This document shows, one piece after another, positions 12,367 to 23,771 of a stretch of 64,000 nt of DNA (positions are counted from its first letter, which is position 1; each line of letters starts with the position of its first letter). Source of the DNA: Lichenostomus cassidix (taxonomy: Eukaryota; Chordata; Aves; Passeriformes; Meliphagidae); contig CM039210.1 of NCBI GenBank assembly GCA_008360975.2, positions 15,502,293-15,566,292 of the forward strand, written 5' to 3'. A program made the translations under genes and the position numbers. The notes beneath the pieces were generated by a model. It was not told the DNA's origin. It searched no databases and saw only the letters and a program-made list of their open reading frames with translations.

Positions 12367-12686
12367 ACAAGGGGAGAGAAGTGGGTGTTAATTAGCATAA
12401 GGGGAGAGCTGGGCAAGCAGCTAACCTATCAGAAGACCCTAGAAACGACGAGCCAATGAGGACTGAAGACAGCAAGCCAATCAGAGCTCCTTAAGGAGGT
12501 GGGGTTAGGGGGTTATAAAAACCGTATCCCCTAGGCAGGAGGTGTGCCTCTGGCTTCCCTGCATCGGTGGCTAAGCGCCCAGCGCTGTTCCCTCTACTTT
12601 GTGGAACGAGTTTTTCTTTTTGTCCCCTATTGTCTTTTTGTTAATAAATGTTCGAAATTTTACAATAGTGAGCTTCGTTTCTCGCA
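12269..12686 (+). mobile_element. LTR F (5' LTR of a Pro-PBS ERV)
   Basis: Contains a TATA box (TATAAAA, 12514-12520), AATAAA at 12643-12648 and a 3' end in CTCGCA at 12686, two bases before a PBS. The 5' boundary is uncertain because of the tandem repeat. It resembles LTR O at 37700-38239 in its R-U5 part (cccAGCGCTGT..., CCTATTGTCTTTT). Confidence 0.75.
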
Positions 12687-12688
12687 AC

Positions 12689-12706
12689 TGGGGACTCATC
12701 CAGGAT
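12689..12706 (+). other. Primer binding site, tRNA-Pro-like
   Basis: TGGGGACTCATCCAGGAT starts 2 bp after the LTR end. It differs at three positions from the gammaretroviral tRNA-Pro PBS TGGGGGCTCGTCCGGGAT. It marks the LTR F element as a 5' LTR with leader. Confidence 0.7.
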
Positions 12707-14300
12707 AAAAGCCTTATCTCCACAACCGTGAAAGATTCCGGGTGAGAGGCGTGCCCCACCAATCTCTTTTTTAGGCGGCTCAGCTGGCTTCTTTTGGTGC
12801 CGTTGGAGATTGCTGGCCAATACCCCGGAGACAAGAAGGGACCCACAAAGTAGATGTAAGAAGAAAGAAGGTACCTTGAGCTCCCTCCATTTTGCGAAGT
12901 GGCCCACAAGCCAGGTGCACCAGGGGCCGGATTGGAAAAGGGGATCCTAAGTACCGTTCAGTGGGCAAGGGGGGAGGGCAAAGTGAATTAGTGTGAGTGA
13001 GATGTGGACTGGCAGCCAGATCCACGAAGTGAGTTTGGAGTGCTTCTAACCACGGTTCCATCCCTTCGCGAGGTGGTTGGCTGGTGAAGGGACGAAGTGC
13101 AAGGAGACGAGTGGGTGAGCCCCCCTGGAAATCTTCTCGGGTTGGCCTCAGATTAAGAGAGAGTTCTGGACCTAGCGGTTCCAGAGCAAGCAGAAGGGAG
13201 TTAGGAACTTGGCCGTGGGACTCCGGAAGTTTCTAAACTCAAAAGGAAAGAGTGGTGAGGCTTGCATCTCAAGAGTTACATAGAAAGGGTAAAGGGATAC
13301 AAGAGGTGGAAAGAAAAGTTTTGGAAAGGTAAAGGGATGTTACCAGGGAGTAGTGATCGGGGATAAAATCCCTGTGGACTCCTGGCATCTCGGGAGAGTG
13401 GGGAGTGAGAAAGATATGGTCAAATAGAAAACCCAAATCTATTTGCACTTCAATCATCCTTGTTTCTCTGAGCTTTTGTCCCCCTTCCACCAGCACGGCA
13501 CCTGTCCAGGGCTGAAGGCTGAACTCTTAATTCAAATTGTAGGTAAGAGCTCTGGCCTGATGGCTTATCAGCTAAGATGTACAAGCATGCATTTGAAACC
13601 AGCACAGAAACCGCTGAATCATCCCATGAAGGACCTTCACCCTGGAGGGGGCTTTGGGGGTCTCCAAAGACCACCATGACATACAGAGAATGCATGGTGC
13701 ACATGCTAATGATATTAATGACTTCCAAGAAATGATTTGTATAACCACTCCTATCCTGAAGAATGTAATGAATATTCATGAATTTTACCTATAACACTGT
13801 GTCTTTGGGGGTACTGAGGTGTGTGTCCTTGGTGGAAACAATTCCCACACACCTGGTGCATCGAATAAAGCAAATACCCACTTCTCTGACTTGGTCTCTG
13901 AAGTGCCTCTGGGCTCGATTGGGGCGAATCAGGAGACTCTTGAGGAAATTCTGGGAGTCTCCCAGTGGAAAATCTGAGGTGGATGGGGAGGGAGCGGTTC
14001 TCTGAGTTGACCCATCAGAAGAACCAGTGTGTTGGCTAGCCAAAGTAAAAGGGAGTTTGGAAGTTGTCCGTGGGACTCTGGAAGTTTCTAAACTCCAAAG
14101 GATGGTTTTCTTTGTGTGTCTGTGAAGGGAGTTAGGAACTTGGCCGTGGGATTCCGGAAATTTCTAAACTCAAATAAATGATGGGAGACTCTCAGTGGAA
14201 AAGAGAGTGTGTTGTGGCCACAGAAAGAGTGAGAAGGAGTGAGTGAGGTTTTGTGTGTCTTTGAAATTAAGGTGGGGTAGGAGGAACTTGGCTTTCTCTC
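12707..14300 (+). other. Retroviral leader with internal repeats
   Basis: Untranslated leader downstream of the PBS, interrupted by LTR G (13461-13931). A ~48-bp block (AGTTAGGAACTTGGCCGTGG...TTTCTAAACTC) occurs at 13196-13243, 14051-14098 and 14127-14173. A shorter CTC(C/T)CAGTGGAAAA block occurs near 13958 and 14190. No gag or pol coding follows; env comes next, so gag-pol has been lost. Confidence 0.6.
13461..13931 (+). mobile_element. LTR G copy
   Basis: 471 bp homologous to the TSD-flanked LTR G copies at 27816 and 30837, from TGTTTCTCTGAGC to GGGGCGAATCA. Contains ATAAAGC near 13867. The flanks (tcct / ggag) do not match, so no TSD is seen. The copy may be part of a rearrangement in the leader rather than a clean insertion. 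Confidence 0.8.
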
Positions 14301-14321
14301 CTAGATCAGGATGTTGTCGAT

Positions 14322-15944
14322 ATGTATATTAGCAATTCTACTTATGTTACTGATTTACTGCCTATATGCCTAATGTGGAATCAAACAAATACCTTCTTAC
14401 CCTTACCCTGTGCTAATTTCTCTATGCAATTACATTTATGTACACTCGGAGACTGCAAAAAAGCTGACTGCTATTACATTACCAACCATCCTGTCTATCT
14501 CTAACAAATCTGTGGCTGCCACCCCACCTCCTTTCCCCAAATGTCGTTTTACACCCATTTCCAATATATGGTGTTTGGAATGGACATCATGCATAAGACA
14601 GTGGCCACAACAACAATTCTTACTGTATGGGAAAATAATTGACTGCAGACCACATGGCATCCTTACAGAAAGTGAAACTAATACAACCATTCTCCCCACT
14701 CAAAAGGCAAACCGCAGCACTGTTTGGCATGATGGGGGGATGGCTGGGCTGTTAATTCAATATTATTTTGACAATAATCAATCACATGTTCATAAACATT
14801 TATGGAAAATGTTGTTACCTACTTTTGGCAATAAGATATACTAAGTAAAATTGGATAGGAATGTCACAATTGCCAATCTAACACTGCTACAGGATGAATT
14901 AGTAATGACTTGTACGTCACACCTGTATGTTTTTGCTTTAGCTAACAACTTTTCGATAGATTATAAAAATGGTTTCGTTTGTATTTTTTATCTGCTAACC
15001 CTTTTGTTTTTAAATAATGTGTAACTTATGAGAATATGCATAATTATTCTGTCCTTCTTCCATTTAAAAGAAGACCTGAAATCTGGGTACCTGTAGATCT
15101 AACTCAAACCTGGGAAGGACAAGACAGCATTTCACAGTCTGAAAAGAAATAAAAAAAATTGAGAAATGAGTTTGCAAATTTCTGGGTTGACTAATCTTTG
15201 CTATTGTTTCTACTGTAATAATATTAACCACAGCCTCTGTGGCTGTCACGGCCTTGACAAATTCAATTCAAACTGCCCATACCGTGGGAAAAGCTTTAAC
15301 TAATATTACACAACAATTACAAACAGAAGAACAAATTGATCAAGAAATAATGGCCAGATTAGATGCCTTGGAAAGTGCTCTTTTATAGGTAGGTGAAAGA
15401 GTTGAGGCCCTAAAAACTCTCCTATCCCTTCCCTGTGACTGGGAACACATTCATAATTCCTTGTCTGTAATGCCTCTTCCGTGGAATGAAATGGAACAGA
15501 ATTGGGAGACAGTTAAAAATCATCTCTTGGGGGCATTTGATAAAACCTTACAATAAGATATTCATTCACTTCACACGCAATTAAATATCAGCTAAGAGCT
15601 TTACAAGTTCTGGAGGAACAAAAGGTATAGACAGACCTAAAAAAAATTATCTCTCTTGGCTGAATCAAAAAACCTGGTTGTCTGCAATAAATTTACGAGT
15701 TTGGGTTTTCATCAGACTAGGTTGTTTGTCAGTAATATCCTTTTTAATTCTCTGTCTTGTCCTTTTCAACATAGTCAAGAATGTTAAAAGTACACAAAAA
15801 CAAGTCATGGTTTCCTTAGCTTTAGCTATGACCTCAATAAAAACAGAAGGGGGAGATGCGGAGTTGCAGAGGAAGCAGCCCCCAAGATCCCACGAGAATT
15901 GGAAGAAGCCGACACAGAAAAGTATTGATCAGCACAGGATTTGA
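14322..15944 (+). pseudogene. env: Betaretrovirus-type env remnant
   Basis: Surface-subunit pieces (14322-14844) are Cys- and N-glycosylation-rich (NQTNTF, CANFS). A transmembrane-subunit piece follows at about 15220-15560. It has a hydrophobic/Ala-Thr start (TASVAVTALTNS), a heptad region, and the CDWEHIHNS...MPLPWNEMEQNW block that resembles betaretroviral TM proteins. 15678-15944 encodes a clear membrane anchor (about residues 10-35, VWVFIRLGCLSVISF...) and a cytoplasmic tail. Stop codons near 15387 and 15553 and frame shifts break it. The tail runs into the LTR at 15857. Env lies directly after a leader, so gag and pol are deleted or this is a recombinant. Confidence 0.7.
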
Positions 15945-16132
15945 AGCAGATAAGCAAGCTTCCTGTTCTCCCCCGGGAAGAATAACAAGCTGTCAAAGCC
16001 TGACAGATGTAATGAGGAATTGAAAAAAATACTGAGAAAACAACTAAGAGACAAATTCTCACTCTGAAAAGTATATATACTGTTTGGCTTTGTAATAAAG
16101 GCAGATTCATTTTGCATACAGCAAGTGTAACC
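15857..16132 (+). mobile_element. LTR H, short 3' LTR after env
   Basis: Preceded by a polypurine tract (AGAAGGGGGAGA, 15845-15856) and starting TGCGGAG. A TATA stretch lies at 16073-16079 and AATAAA at 16094-16099. About 275 bp. The 3' edge is blurred because it abuts the end of LTR B at a shared TGACA (16133-16137). No match to LTR F, so the upstream leader and this LTR do not form one intact provirus. Confidence 0.65.
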
Positions 16133-16603
16133 TGACAGGAAAATTAATCCACAAACACCAGAGGTTTATGTCCAAAAACGAGACAGAGGAGTCCCGTAAC
16201 TTTATTCATGAATAAAGGGAGAGGTCATGGGCATTTCCCATGGGGTCCCTCAAATTGCGAGAGGACGCAGCCTCTTTTATCCTAATTCCCGGTCGCAGGT
16301 TCCCTCTCTCTTTCCCCATTGGCTGAGGTACTCGAGAACTACAGACTTCCCGGAATGCCTAATTAATATACATCCCCCCATCATACAGACACCCCCAATA
16401 TAAATTCCCCTTTTCTTCTTCTTCTTGTGCTCTGTTCTTGCAGTTTATTAACACAGTCTTGGGTAAGTCAAATTAGGGAAATAACTATGGAAATCCTACC
16501 CATTGTTTCTTCTACCTCTCAGTATCAATGTTATCTTACCAGCAGACTCAGGTCTTATCTTTACCAGTCATTTGTTTGTAAAGACACTCCCTTATTCCTT
16601 TCA
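16133..16603 (-). mobile_element. LTR B (3' LTR, minus strand)
   Basis: In minus orientation it starts TGAAAGGAATAAGGG (16603) and ends TTTTCCTGTCA (16133). It is preceded by a polypurine tract whose complement is 16604-16618 (ATCCCTTCTCTTTTT), so it is the 3' LTR of the env-bearing ERV to its right. Related copies lie at 20545, 23771, 35253 and 43260. Confidence 0.85.
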
Positions 16604-16764
16604 ATCCCTTCTCTTTTTATTTTCTCAATAATTGTCTTTACAAACTTTAGTTATTATTGACTGGATTGTGTGTTCTTGGGTCTTTTTTTTTATTTCGTGA
16701 TCATTTGTAGTGACATGATTTTTTTGTCTTTTTGTAGCCATTTCTGGATCACTAGGCATGGCTA

Positions 16765-17484
16765 TTACTTGCATCCCTTAATCACATGCTGAATAAGCTG
16801 CACTAAGCAAGGGATCATGCGTGGTAAAAAGATCAGAGTTGCTATAGCACATAAGAGGAAAAAGAGCATTTGTTTAACCCATAGACCTCCAGGTAACCAT
16901 GAAAACATGTCCCATTCCCATCCTTTCCATGTTTGGACTGGTACATGAGCTAACTTTCTTATTCCCTTTCTTATTTGTTTCACCACTTTTCCATTGTCTT
17001 CTATTTGCAAACAGCAATTTGAGTCATTTAATTTTCCATACACTCCCCCTTCTTCTCCTAATAGATAATCCAGTACCATCTGATGTTGAAATATCACATT
17101 CTTCATCTGAGTGGATAGGTCAGCAAGAAGGTCAAGAGCTGTAGCTGTCTGGTTGGTTATCATTTCAAAGACAGCCTGTAAGTTAATGATCCAATTTAAA
17201 TTATAAATGGGTTCTCTAGCACTTGATATTAATTCATTAGGATTCCAAGTGGCTGGTCCATAGTGTTGTATAATTCAACCTGGTGACCATTCTTCTTTTC
17301 CCCACTTTTGGGTGCTCCCTTTAGCTAGGGATGCATCTATTGACAGCTTGTCTCTAATTAGATCATCATATACCTTTATTCCTAACTGATTCCCCTGAAC
17401 TTGTGGTAACAAAAAGAACAATGATTTAATATACCCTACATAACATATTCCTGACCAGTTTGGAGGCAACTTGCTATAAGCATA
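16765..17484 (-). pseudogene. env: Env (SU C-terminus and TM) of LTR B family
   Basis: Minus strand: 17275-17484 gives the end of SU (LPPNWSGICYVGY). 16765-17163 gives TM with an immunosuppressive-domain-like helix (MKNVIFQHQMVLDYLL). Next come GGVYGKLNDSNCC, the [17 protein letters not shown] pre-membrane segment and a hydrophobic anchor. The disulfide motif has Tyr in place of the first Cys, and seven residues precede the CC pair. The 5' side is cut by insertion of LTR D at 17485. SU and TM are in different frames. Confidence 0.85.
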
Positions 17485-18133
17485 TGTGGCAGGATGCTCC
17501 CCCCTCCCCCTTCTCTCTCTGATCAGTCCCAAGAAATGGATGGCTCAGCTTAGGTTGATAGCCTATTCAACAGCTATCTAATGCTGGCGACTGAAAGTCT
17601 GAAAAGACACTCCCCTGTGGAATGTAGAGAGAATGTGAGAAATTTTCAGTGACTACAAATATACACTTTTATCCTATAAAAAGCTCACGAAATCTCAGAA
17701 AGGTAGAAGCTTTCTATATGGACATTGGAGCGTGAAGTAAAGTCTTCTCCCCAGGGTCTGGACGCAGCCCTGTGGTTACTTCCCTGGGATTGAGTGAGGA
17801 AGTCTTAATGTATTCCAGCTCCAAATTGAGTTTGGTAAGATCATTGAGTTTCCTAGATTGTATTATTCTGGCTAACTTATAGGTACCTTTCTTAACTCGC
17901 ATTTCAGCTAGCTCAAGCAAGCATTTCTTAACATGCATTATAGTTCAAGCAAGCATTTCTTGCATTTTTAACTATTTTTATAGTTCAAGCAAGGTTTTAC
18001 CCCGTAATTGCATTTTTAGCTATTATAGTGCTGCAATTATGTATTCATTGTGTGTTTATGTGTGTAAATCTGTTCTATGTTTGTATGTTTGTTATGTTTT
18101 GTGTCTAATAAATGGCATTTTTAGACAATATTA
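17485..18133 (+). mobile_element. LTR D, 3'-truncated
   Basis: Starts TGTGGCAGGATG inside the env gene. Has CTATAAAAAG near 17676 and CTAATAAATGG near 18108, and stops in R (TTTTTAGACAA) about where the inverted-repeat arm begins (18134). Same family as the two LTRs of the element at 24942-31498, but clearly more diverged. Contains repeated TTCAAGCAAGCATTTCTT blocks. Confidence 0.8.
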
Positions 18134-18851
18134 AATATTTTAAAGGGGGACCCCAATCTGAATTCACCTCAGAAATTGACTCCTGAGGAGCGACGAGTGC
18201 TGAAGGTGGTGCAGCAGGCCATTTCTGATCATCAGGTTTATCGAGTAGATCCTTCTATTGATATCACTGTTTTCATTACTGCTCCAGACCTCCATCCTAC
18301 AGGAATCATCGGACAGTGGAACAAACAATGGGCTGACCCTTTGCAAATCCTGGAATGGGTCTTTTTGCCTCATCAGCCAAAAAAGACAGCACCCACGTGG
18401 TTTGAATTGATCGCTTGTCTGATAATTAAATGCCATAATCGGTGTTTGCAATTAATGGCAGCAGATCCTGCAATGATTGTTGTTCCGGCATCACAGGACA
18501 GCTTTGAATGGAGCCTTGCCAATAGCACTCCTTTGCAAAGTGCACTGCAAAACTTTTCAGGGCAGATTGCTTATCACCTGCCAAGCCACAAATTACTGCA
18601 GCTGGCAAATTTGACCAGCTTCACCTTGTGACCATAGTTGGGTGCTAGTGCACAGACCCACTGTCTTAAAAGTTGGTTCTGGGAAAACAGGGAAAGCCAT
18701 TGTTACCTGGAAGGAGGGATCTGAGTGGCAGGTGCTGGAAGGCCACAAGTCAGGCTCTGCCCAGCTGGTTGAATTGAAGGCAGTTGCCATGGCTTTTCAG
18801 CCGTTCTCTTGTTAGCGTGGATAACACATAATCATGGGATTACATGCAGGT
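18134..18851 (+). pseudogene. pol: Betaretrovirus pol: RT connection and RNase H start
   Basis: The 151-codon frame 18176-18631 starts within the LTPEERRVLKVVQQAI block and continues through PTGIIGQWNKQWADPLQILEW and FLPHQPKKT, the RT connection of betaretrovirus/ERVK type. 18632-18851 encodes the RNase H start (GSGKTGKAIVTWKEGSEW, then SGSAQLVELKAVAMAFQ with the catalytic Glu) in another frame. The gene is cut at 18134, in the FNILKGD block, and by LTR A at 18852. The mirror copy is 45174-45891. Confidence 0.85.
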
Positions 18852-20203
18852 TGTCAGGATTTGACCCTGACTAAACACTGACACTCCAGATCTCTCTCTT
18901 GCTACAGAAAAAAACTATAAAGACGCACATCAATCTCGTGAGTCAAATGAGATAGGACTTTGCCAGGAGGATGCACGAAAAGAGGGCAAGCAGGCTCCAA
19001 GCTTAAAGTTGCAAAAAAAGTGATTTAATTACCTAACAGAGCTGGAGGATAAATGCAAGGCAAAAATAAACTTTTCATACATTATTTTGTTCACTCCCCC
19101 CCTCTCACGAACTTATAGTATTCACCCCCTTTTCTCTTTTATAACCAACAAACCTGGGTAGGGGGCAGGGTGTGGGGCATTCTCTCAGTCCACAGAGCAG
19201 GTTCTTAAATCTATTAATCACTACAATTCTTCCACTACAAATACTCTTTATCTCTACTTATCTCTCTCTCTCTCTCCAGACAGTTCTCCTGCTCTCACCC
19301 CCCACCCTCTTAAGAAGCAGTCCACTCACCCCCCTTCCCTCTTTCTAAACCAGCAACACAGACAGGGGGCAGGGTAGGGGTTTTCTGGTCAGTCCAATCA
19401 GGGAAAGAGGTTCTCTACTTAGCCAGGGGTCCTTCCCACAAGAGACAGTCCTTTGGGAACTTCTTTGGAGTGGGTCTAATCTCACGAGCAACATCCCGCC
19501 CGAATTCTGCTGCAACATGAGTCTTTTTGTCCATAGGGTGCTGTGCAGACTCTCCCAAGCCGAGGCCAGGCTGCTTCCATGCCAGGAGCAAGACCTTTCC
19601 CTCTCTTGCAAGGCCTTTTGCAGTTTTAACTCTTAGATGAGACTCCCACTGGTTCACAGTCTTTTACAGGCATCCACCTGCTCCTCTGGAGTGAGCTGTG
19701 GGTGGATTTTTGCACTCCTGTGGACTCCATGGGCTGCAGGGGACCTCCTGCCCCCCATGACCTTCACCACAGCTAGCAGAGGGTTTTCAGCTCCGGCACT
19801 GGGAGCACCTCCTCTCCCACCTTCTTCACTGACCTTAGCGTCTCCATGCTGTTCTCCCTTCAAATATTTTCACTTCCACCTCCTCCTCCTCTAACTACAA
19901 AGAAGTGCGTGTCTGCCTTGTTTTGATTTCTTCTTAAATATGTTTTCACAGAGGCGTAACTAGAGCCTCTAATTGGCCCAAACTTGGCCAGCAGCATGTC
20001 CATCACCTTCAGAGCCATCAGAGATTGGCTCTGCTGGACTTGATGTAAAAACTTCCAGAACTTTCACTCAGGACACTCAGGGGCCATCTTTGTGCCACTC
20101 CCCACCCCTCAGACACCTCCCCAGGCCTACCACAACAGCTTCTGAGGGGTCCAAATTCCAAAAAATACTTTACTGATATTTTGGGCCAATCAAAACCACC
20201 ACA
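18852..20203 (-). mobile_element. LTR A (left arm copy)
   Basis: Mirror of 43822-45173: minus-strand TGTGGTGGTTTTGATTGG to AAATCCTGACA. About 1.35 kb with a (TC)n stretch near 19258-19278. The flanks are different ERVs on each side and show no TSD. Confidence 0.88.
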
Positions 20204-20765
20204 ATCAATTAGCATACCTATCTAAAATTCCCCAATAAGAAACCTAACAAATGAAGTAATTGCCCCCTTATTCAAATTACCTCCCCCCAAAAAGGTTACA
20301 ACTTAGTTTACAAAAACATGTCCCAGGGTTGGGGCTCTTTCAAGGTTGGTGCCTCATGTTCTTGAGATTGTGGAGATTGTTTCGTCTTCTCCAAAGAATT
20401 CTGAACAAGGCTAGAGTACAAGAGTTATAAACATGTGGGGCTAAAATACAGGGAGTAAAAAGTACAGGAATGGGAAAGGGTGCAAAGTATATAAAAAGGG
20501 TATAAAAGTATAATGAAAAAGGACAAAAAACCCATCAGGCATCACCCCTAATGCAGACACCCTTGATACACATCTCCTTTTTCTTCTTTTTCTTATGTCC
20601 CTGTTCTTGTAGTTCAATAACACAGCCTTGGGTAAGTTAATCAGTGGAATTCCTATGGAAATCCTACCCATTGTTTCTTCTGTCTCTCGGTCTTATCTTA
20701 CCAGCAGGCTCAGGTCTTATCTTACCAGCCCTTTGTTTGTAAAGACACTCCCTTATTCCTTTCAA
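20204..20765 (-). mobile_element. Composite LTR B / LTR E fragment
   Basis: Minus strand: the first ~220 bp (20765-20545) are the 5' part of LTR B, from TGAAAGGAATAAGG to CTGCATTAGG. They are joined directly to LTR E sequence starting TGATGCCTGATGG (20544-20204), which is cut by LTR A. Mirror of 43260-43821. A polypurine tract (complement 20766-20780) precedes it. Confidence 0.8.
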
Positions 20766-20785
20766 TCCCTCCTCTTTTTATTTTC

Positions 20786-22118
20786 TCAATAATTGCCTTT
20801 ACAATCTTTAGTTATCATTGAATTGATTGTTTGTTCCTGGGTCTGTTTTGGTTTTGTTATCCATTGTAGTGACATGATTTTTTGTCCTTTTGTAGCCATT
20901 TCTGGATCGTTAGGCATGGTTACAACCTGCATCCTGTTGATCACATGCTGAATGACCCGCACTAAACAAGGTATCATGCACGGTAAAAAGATTACAGCTG
21001 CTATAGCACAAAAGAGGAAAAAGAGCGTTTGTTTAACCCATAGACCACCAGGCAACCATGAAAACATGTCCCATTCCCATTCTTTCCACACTTAGACTGT
21101 ACATGAGCTAACTTTCTTATTCCCTTTGTTATTTGTTTCACTACTTTTCCATTGTCGTCTATTTGCAAACAGCAGTTGAGTCATTTAGTTTTCCACACAC
21201 TCCTCCTTCTGCTAATAGATTATTTAATCATATACCTTGATTCTCAACTGATTTCCCCAAACTTGTAGCAAAAAGAGCAATGGTTTACTATACCCTACAT
21301 AACATATTCCTGACCAGTTTGGAGGCAACCTGCTATAAGCATATTGGCCACAAATCCAATAATGCCCTTTCAAGGCCCAGGTTCAATTAGCAAAGGGGCC
21401 TTTCCAATTTTCATCATCAATTGGTGGGTCAAAATACAGCTTTTTACCTGGGCCTAATGGTCCCCCAACAACAGTTGCCTTACCATAAGAGTCACAATAT
21501 TTGCATCTCCAAGCTCCCACATGAGGTTTCCACTTACAGTTACATCCCAGATCTGTTTTGTTAGATCTTGACCTGCACCTACTAAAAAGGATTCTGGTTC
21601 CATTCTGGTGTTGCCGCTTCCAGTGATAGTCATAGACAACATGTGTCCTACTGGTAGAATTATCTTGGGGACAGGTTAAAAATAAGGGTCAAAAAAACCC
21701 TGTCCCTTTCCACTGCTTTACATCCTTCAAAATCCCTTTGGTAATTATGGTAGGAACACCTTACCCAGCTACCATTAGTGAGCCTAACATGTGTTTGATT
21801 CCATCTGCCTTGATACTTGGAGCAATTGTAAGGAGGGCAGTTGGGGGCCCAACAATCTAAACCCAAAGATAATGTCCAGTCACAAACACTTTTTCCTACT
21901 GTTGGAGTTTGGGGGGCGTTGGAATTTTTCTCCATCCCTGTTACTAAGTAACAACTGTCTAAGTGCTCAGCCATCAATTCTTTTGTAAGAGAAAAAGACT
22001 GTATCTGGGTGAGGCAAGGGGAAGAGGCACTCTGTCCGTTGGGACGGGGACTTGCTGGTGGGACACCAGAAGGAAAGCAACTGCTTTTTGCTTCTGGCTG
22101 CGACTGCGGGATATCCAA
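20786..22118 (-). pseudogene. env: Env of LTR B family (left arm copy)
   Basis: Mirror of 41907-43239. The SU start (21660-22118) has Cys-rich CDWTLSLGLDCWAPNCPPYNC and glycosylation sites NCS, NQT and NGS. Middle SU is at 21454-21642, and the SU end (RLPPNWSGICYVGYS) near 21310. TM is at 20786-21091 with [15 protein letters not shown], a membrane anchor and a cytoplasmic tail. Several stops and a one-base loss just before the CC pair (near 21175) disable it. Confidence 0.88.
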
Positions 22119-22660
22119 CTGTGCTCTGCTTTTCTCCTCCTGGCTGGGTGAGCTTTTGTGGGGGAAAAAGGCGTGGATCCAACCCTTTTCCCCACCAGGA
22201 GCGCAGGCTTTCCCAGCTGCGCTTTTTGCAACAACTGCGGAGGAGTCCAGCTGTTGCTGCCACCCGCCCGCTCGCCTAAATGCACCGCGGCATCTGCCGT
22301 GACTGCAGAGTCCCTGCCACCTTGCTGGCTAGCCCGGGAGAACCAGCCCCAGCCCCTGCCGCCCCGTTCACCGCTCCAAGCTGCCTGCCGCGCACTGCTT
22401 GCTGCCCAGCCCGGCCGCTATTACCAACCACGTGAGGCCGACCTGACCCTGCGCCACAGCGCCACCTGCAGCTTCTCGAGAGTCATCGCACCTGCCCTGC
22501 CCAGCCGGGAGCTCAACAGCGCCCCTGCTGCTCGCAATCGTGATTACACCAAATGGGAAAGTGGCAGTCCAGGGACATCTGTCACCGGATTCCTGGTTTT
22601 GTTTGTTGTTGTTATTTTTGTTATTGCTTGTTTACTCTGCTATAGATACTAGTAAAGAAC
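22119..22660 (-). other. GC-rich block between pol and env (left arm)
   Basis: About 540 bp, much richer in G+C and CpG than its surroundings, between the integrase end and the env SU start. The plus strand carries a 164-codon ORF (22158-22652) ending in a hydrophobic stretch (GFLVLFVVVIFVIACLLC), antisense to the provirus. No retroviral domain is recognised on either strand. Could be env leader sequence or captured host DNA. Confidence 0.5.
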
Positions 22661-22766
22661 TATTATTCCTTTCCACATACCTTTGCTGAAAGCCCTTGAT
22701 TCCAAAGTTAAAATAATTCAGAGGAAAGGGGGGTCACATTCTCTAGTCTAAGACAAACCAAGACAC

Positions 22767-23771
22767 CTACATATACATCCCCTGTTCTGTTGAGACAATA
22801 AAAGCCCTTTTCAGAAGAATGAAGTCATCATGGACTTCCCAATATCCTGTTCCGTTATGTACCTCACTTAGGGTGGTTACCCACCACTTAGGTTTGACTG
22901 GGCTGGCCACCCATGGCCATTCTTCAGATCCTCCTAGCCCTCTGTAGACCCAGCAGTTACGGAGGTTAAAGGTCAATAGTGGCTTCCCGTTCTTTTCCTC
23001 CAGCTGAGATGTCCAAATCTCTGGGGCTTTAGAGGCCTTGACCCGAATGTGATGGATCCATCCATGTTCAGCTGTCTTGACAGCTGTTTCTGTGGTCAGT
23101 AACACTTGGAAAAGTCCACGCCACTTTGCCACCAGTAGTGATTCTTTCCACTCCTTAACTAGGATCCAATTTCCTGGTTGGATGTTGTGAACAGTAAAGT
23201 CCAAAGGCAGGGTCTGTGCCAGCTAAGTTTCCTGTTGAAGAGATTTCACAAGAGACAGTATCTAGGCCACATATTGTTTTAAATATACATCACTTATCTC
23301 TACCCCCCCCACTAGGCTGAGAACTACAAGGATAAGGAATTCCAAACATCAGTTCGAAGGGAGATAACTGAATATCTTTCCTGGGCCTGGCCCTTATTCT
23401 TGCTAGAGCTAGTGGCAAGAGCCATAGCCATGGCATCTTCTTTTCTATCACCAAATTCAAAAGGTGCTTCCCCATTTTTCCATTCATTCCGCCTTACCCA
23501 AACTGTGGGGGTGGCAGGGGGCAGGGAGGTTCCACTGTACTCCCAAAGCAGCCATAACTCCCCAAAGGATTTTTCCTATAAAATGAGTTCCCCTATTTGA
23601 GTGCACTGCTTCCACAGTCTCTCATCCAGGAATTACATGTTCCAAAAGTACCCCAACAACCAATCTTGTAGTTGCTGAAGCAGTTGCAAATGCTTCTGGC
23701 TCCCCTGTCAGCTTGACACACCACCACCAGGAGATATTGAAACCCTTCCACTCGGGGCATTTCAGTAAAAT
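22767..23771 (-). pseudogene. pol: Gamma-type integrase C-terminal half (left arm copy)
   Basis: Mirror of 40254-41258: the core end (ARIRARPRKDIQLSPFELMFGIPYP at 23290-23487, read in parts) and the C-terminal domain (QPGNWILVKEW, AKWRGLFQVLLTTETAVK, HHIRVKAS at 22767-23204). The N-terminal part of pol is absent. Upstream sequence on the minus strand is directly the terminus of LTR B at 23771. Confidence 0.88.

Larger units (their letters stand above)
18134..23771 (-). repeat. Left arm of 5.6-kb inverted repeat
   Basis: Every position x from 18134 to 23771 that I compared pairs with 64025-x in 40254-45891. All ORF pairs obey this constant exactly, so there is no net indel over 5,638 bp. I noticed one difference (a Gly/Arg codon change in an LTR A reading frame, about 19600 versus 44425). 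Sequence stops matching at 18133/45892 and at 23772/40253. In this copy both edges interrupt retroviral genes that run through uninterrupted in the right copy, so the left copy is the derived one. Confidence 0.93.
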
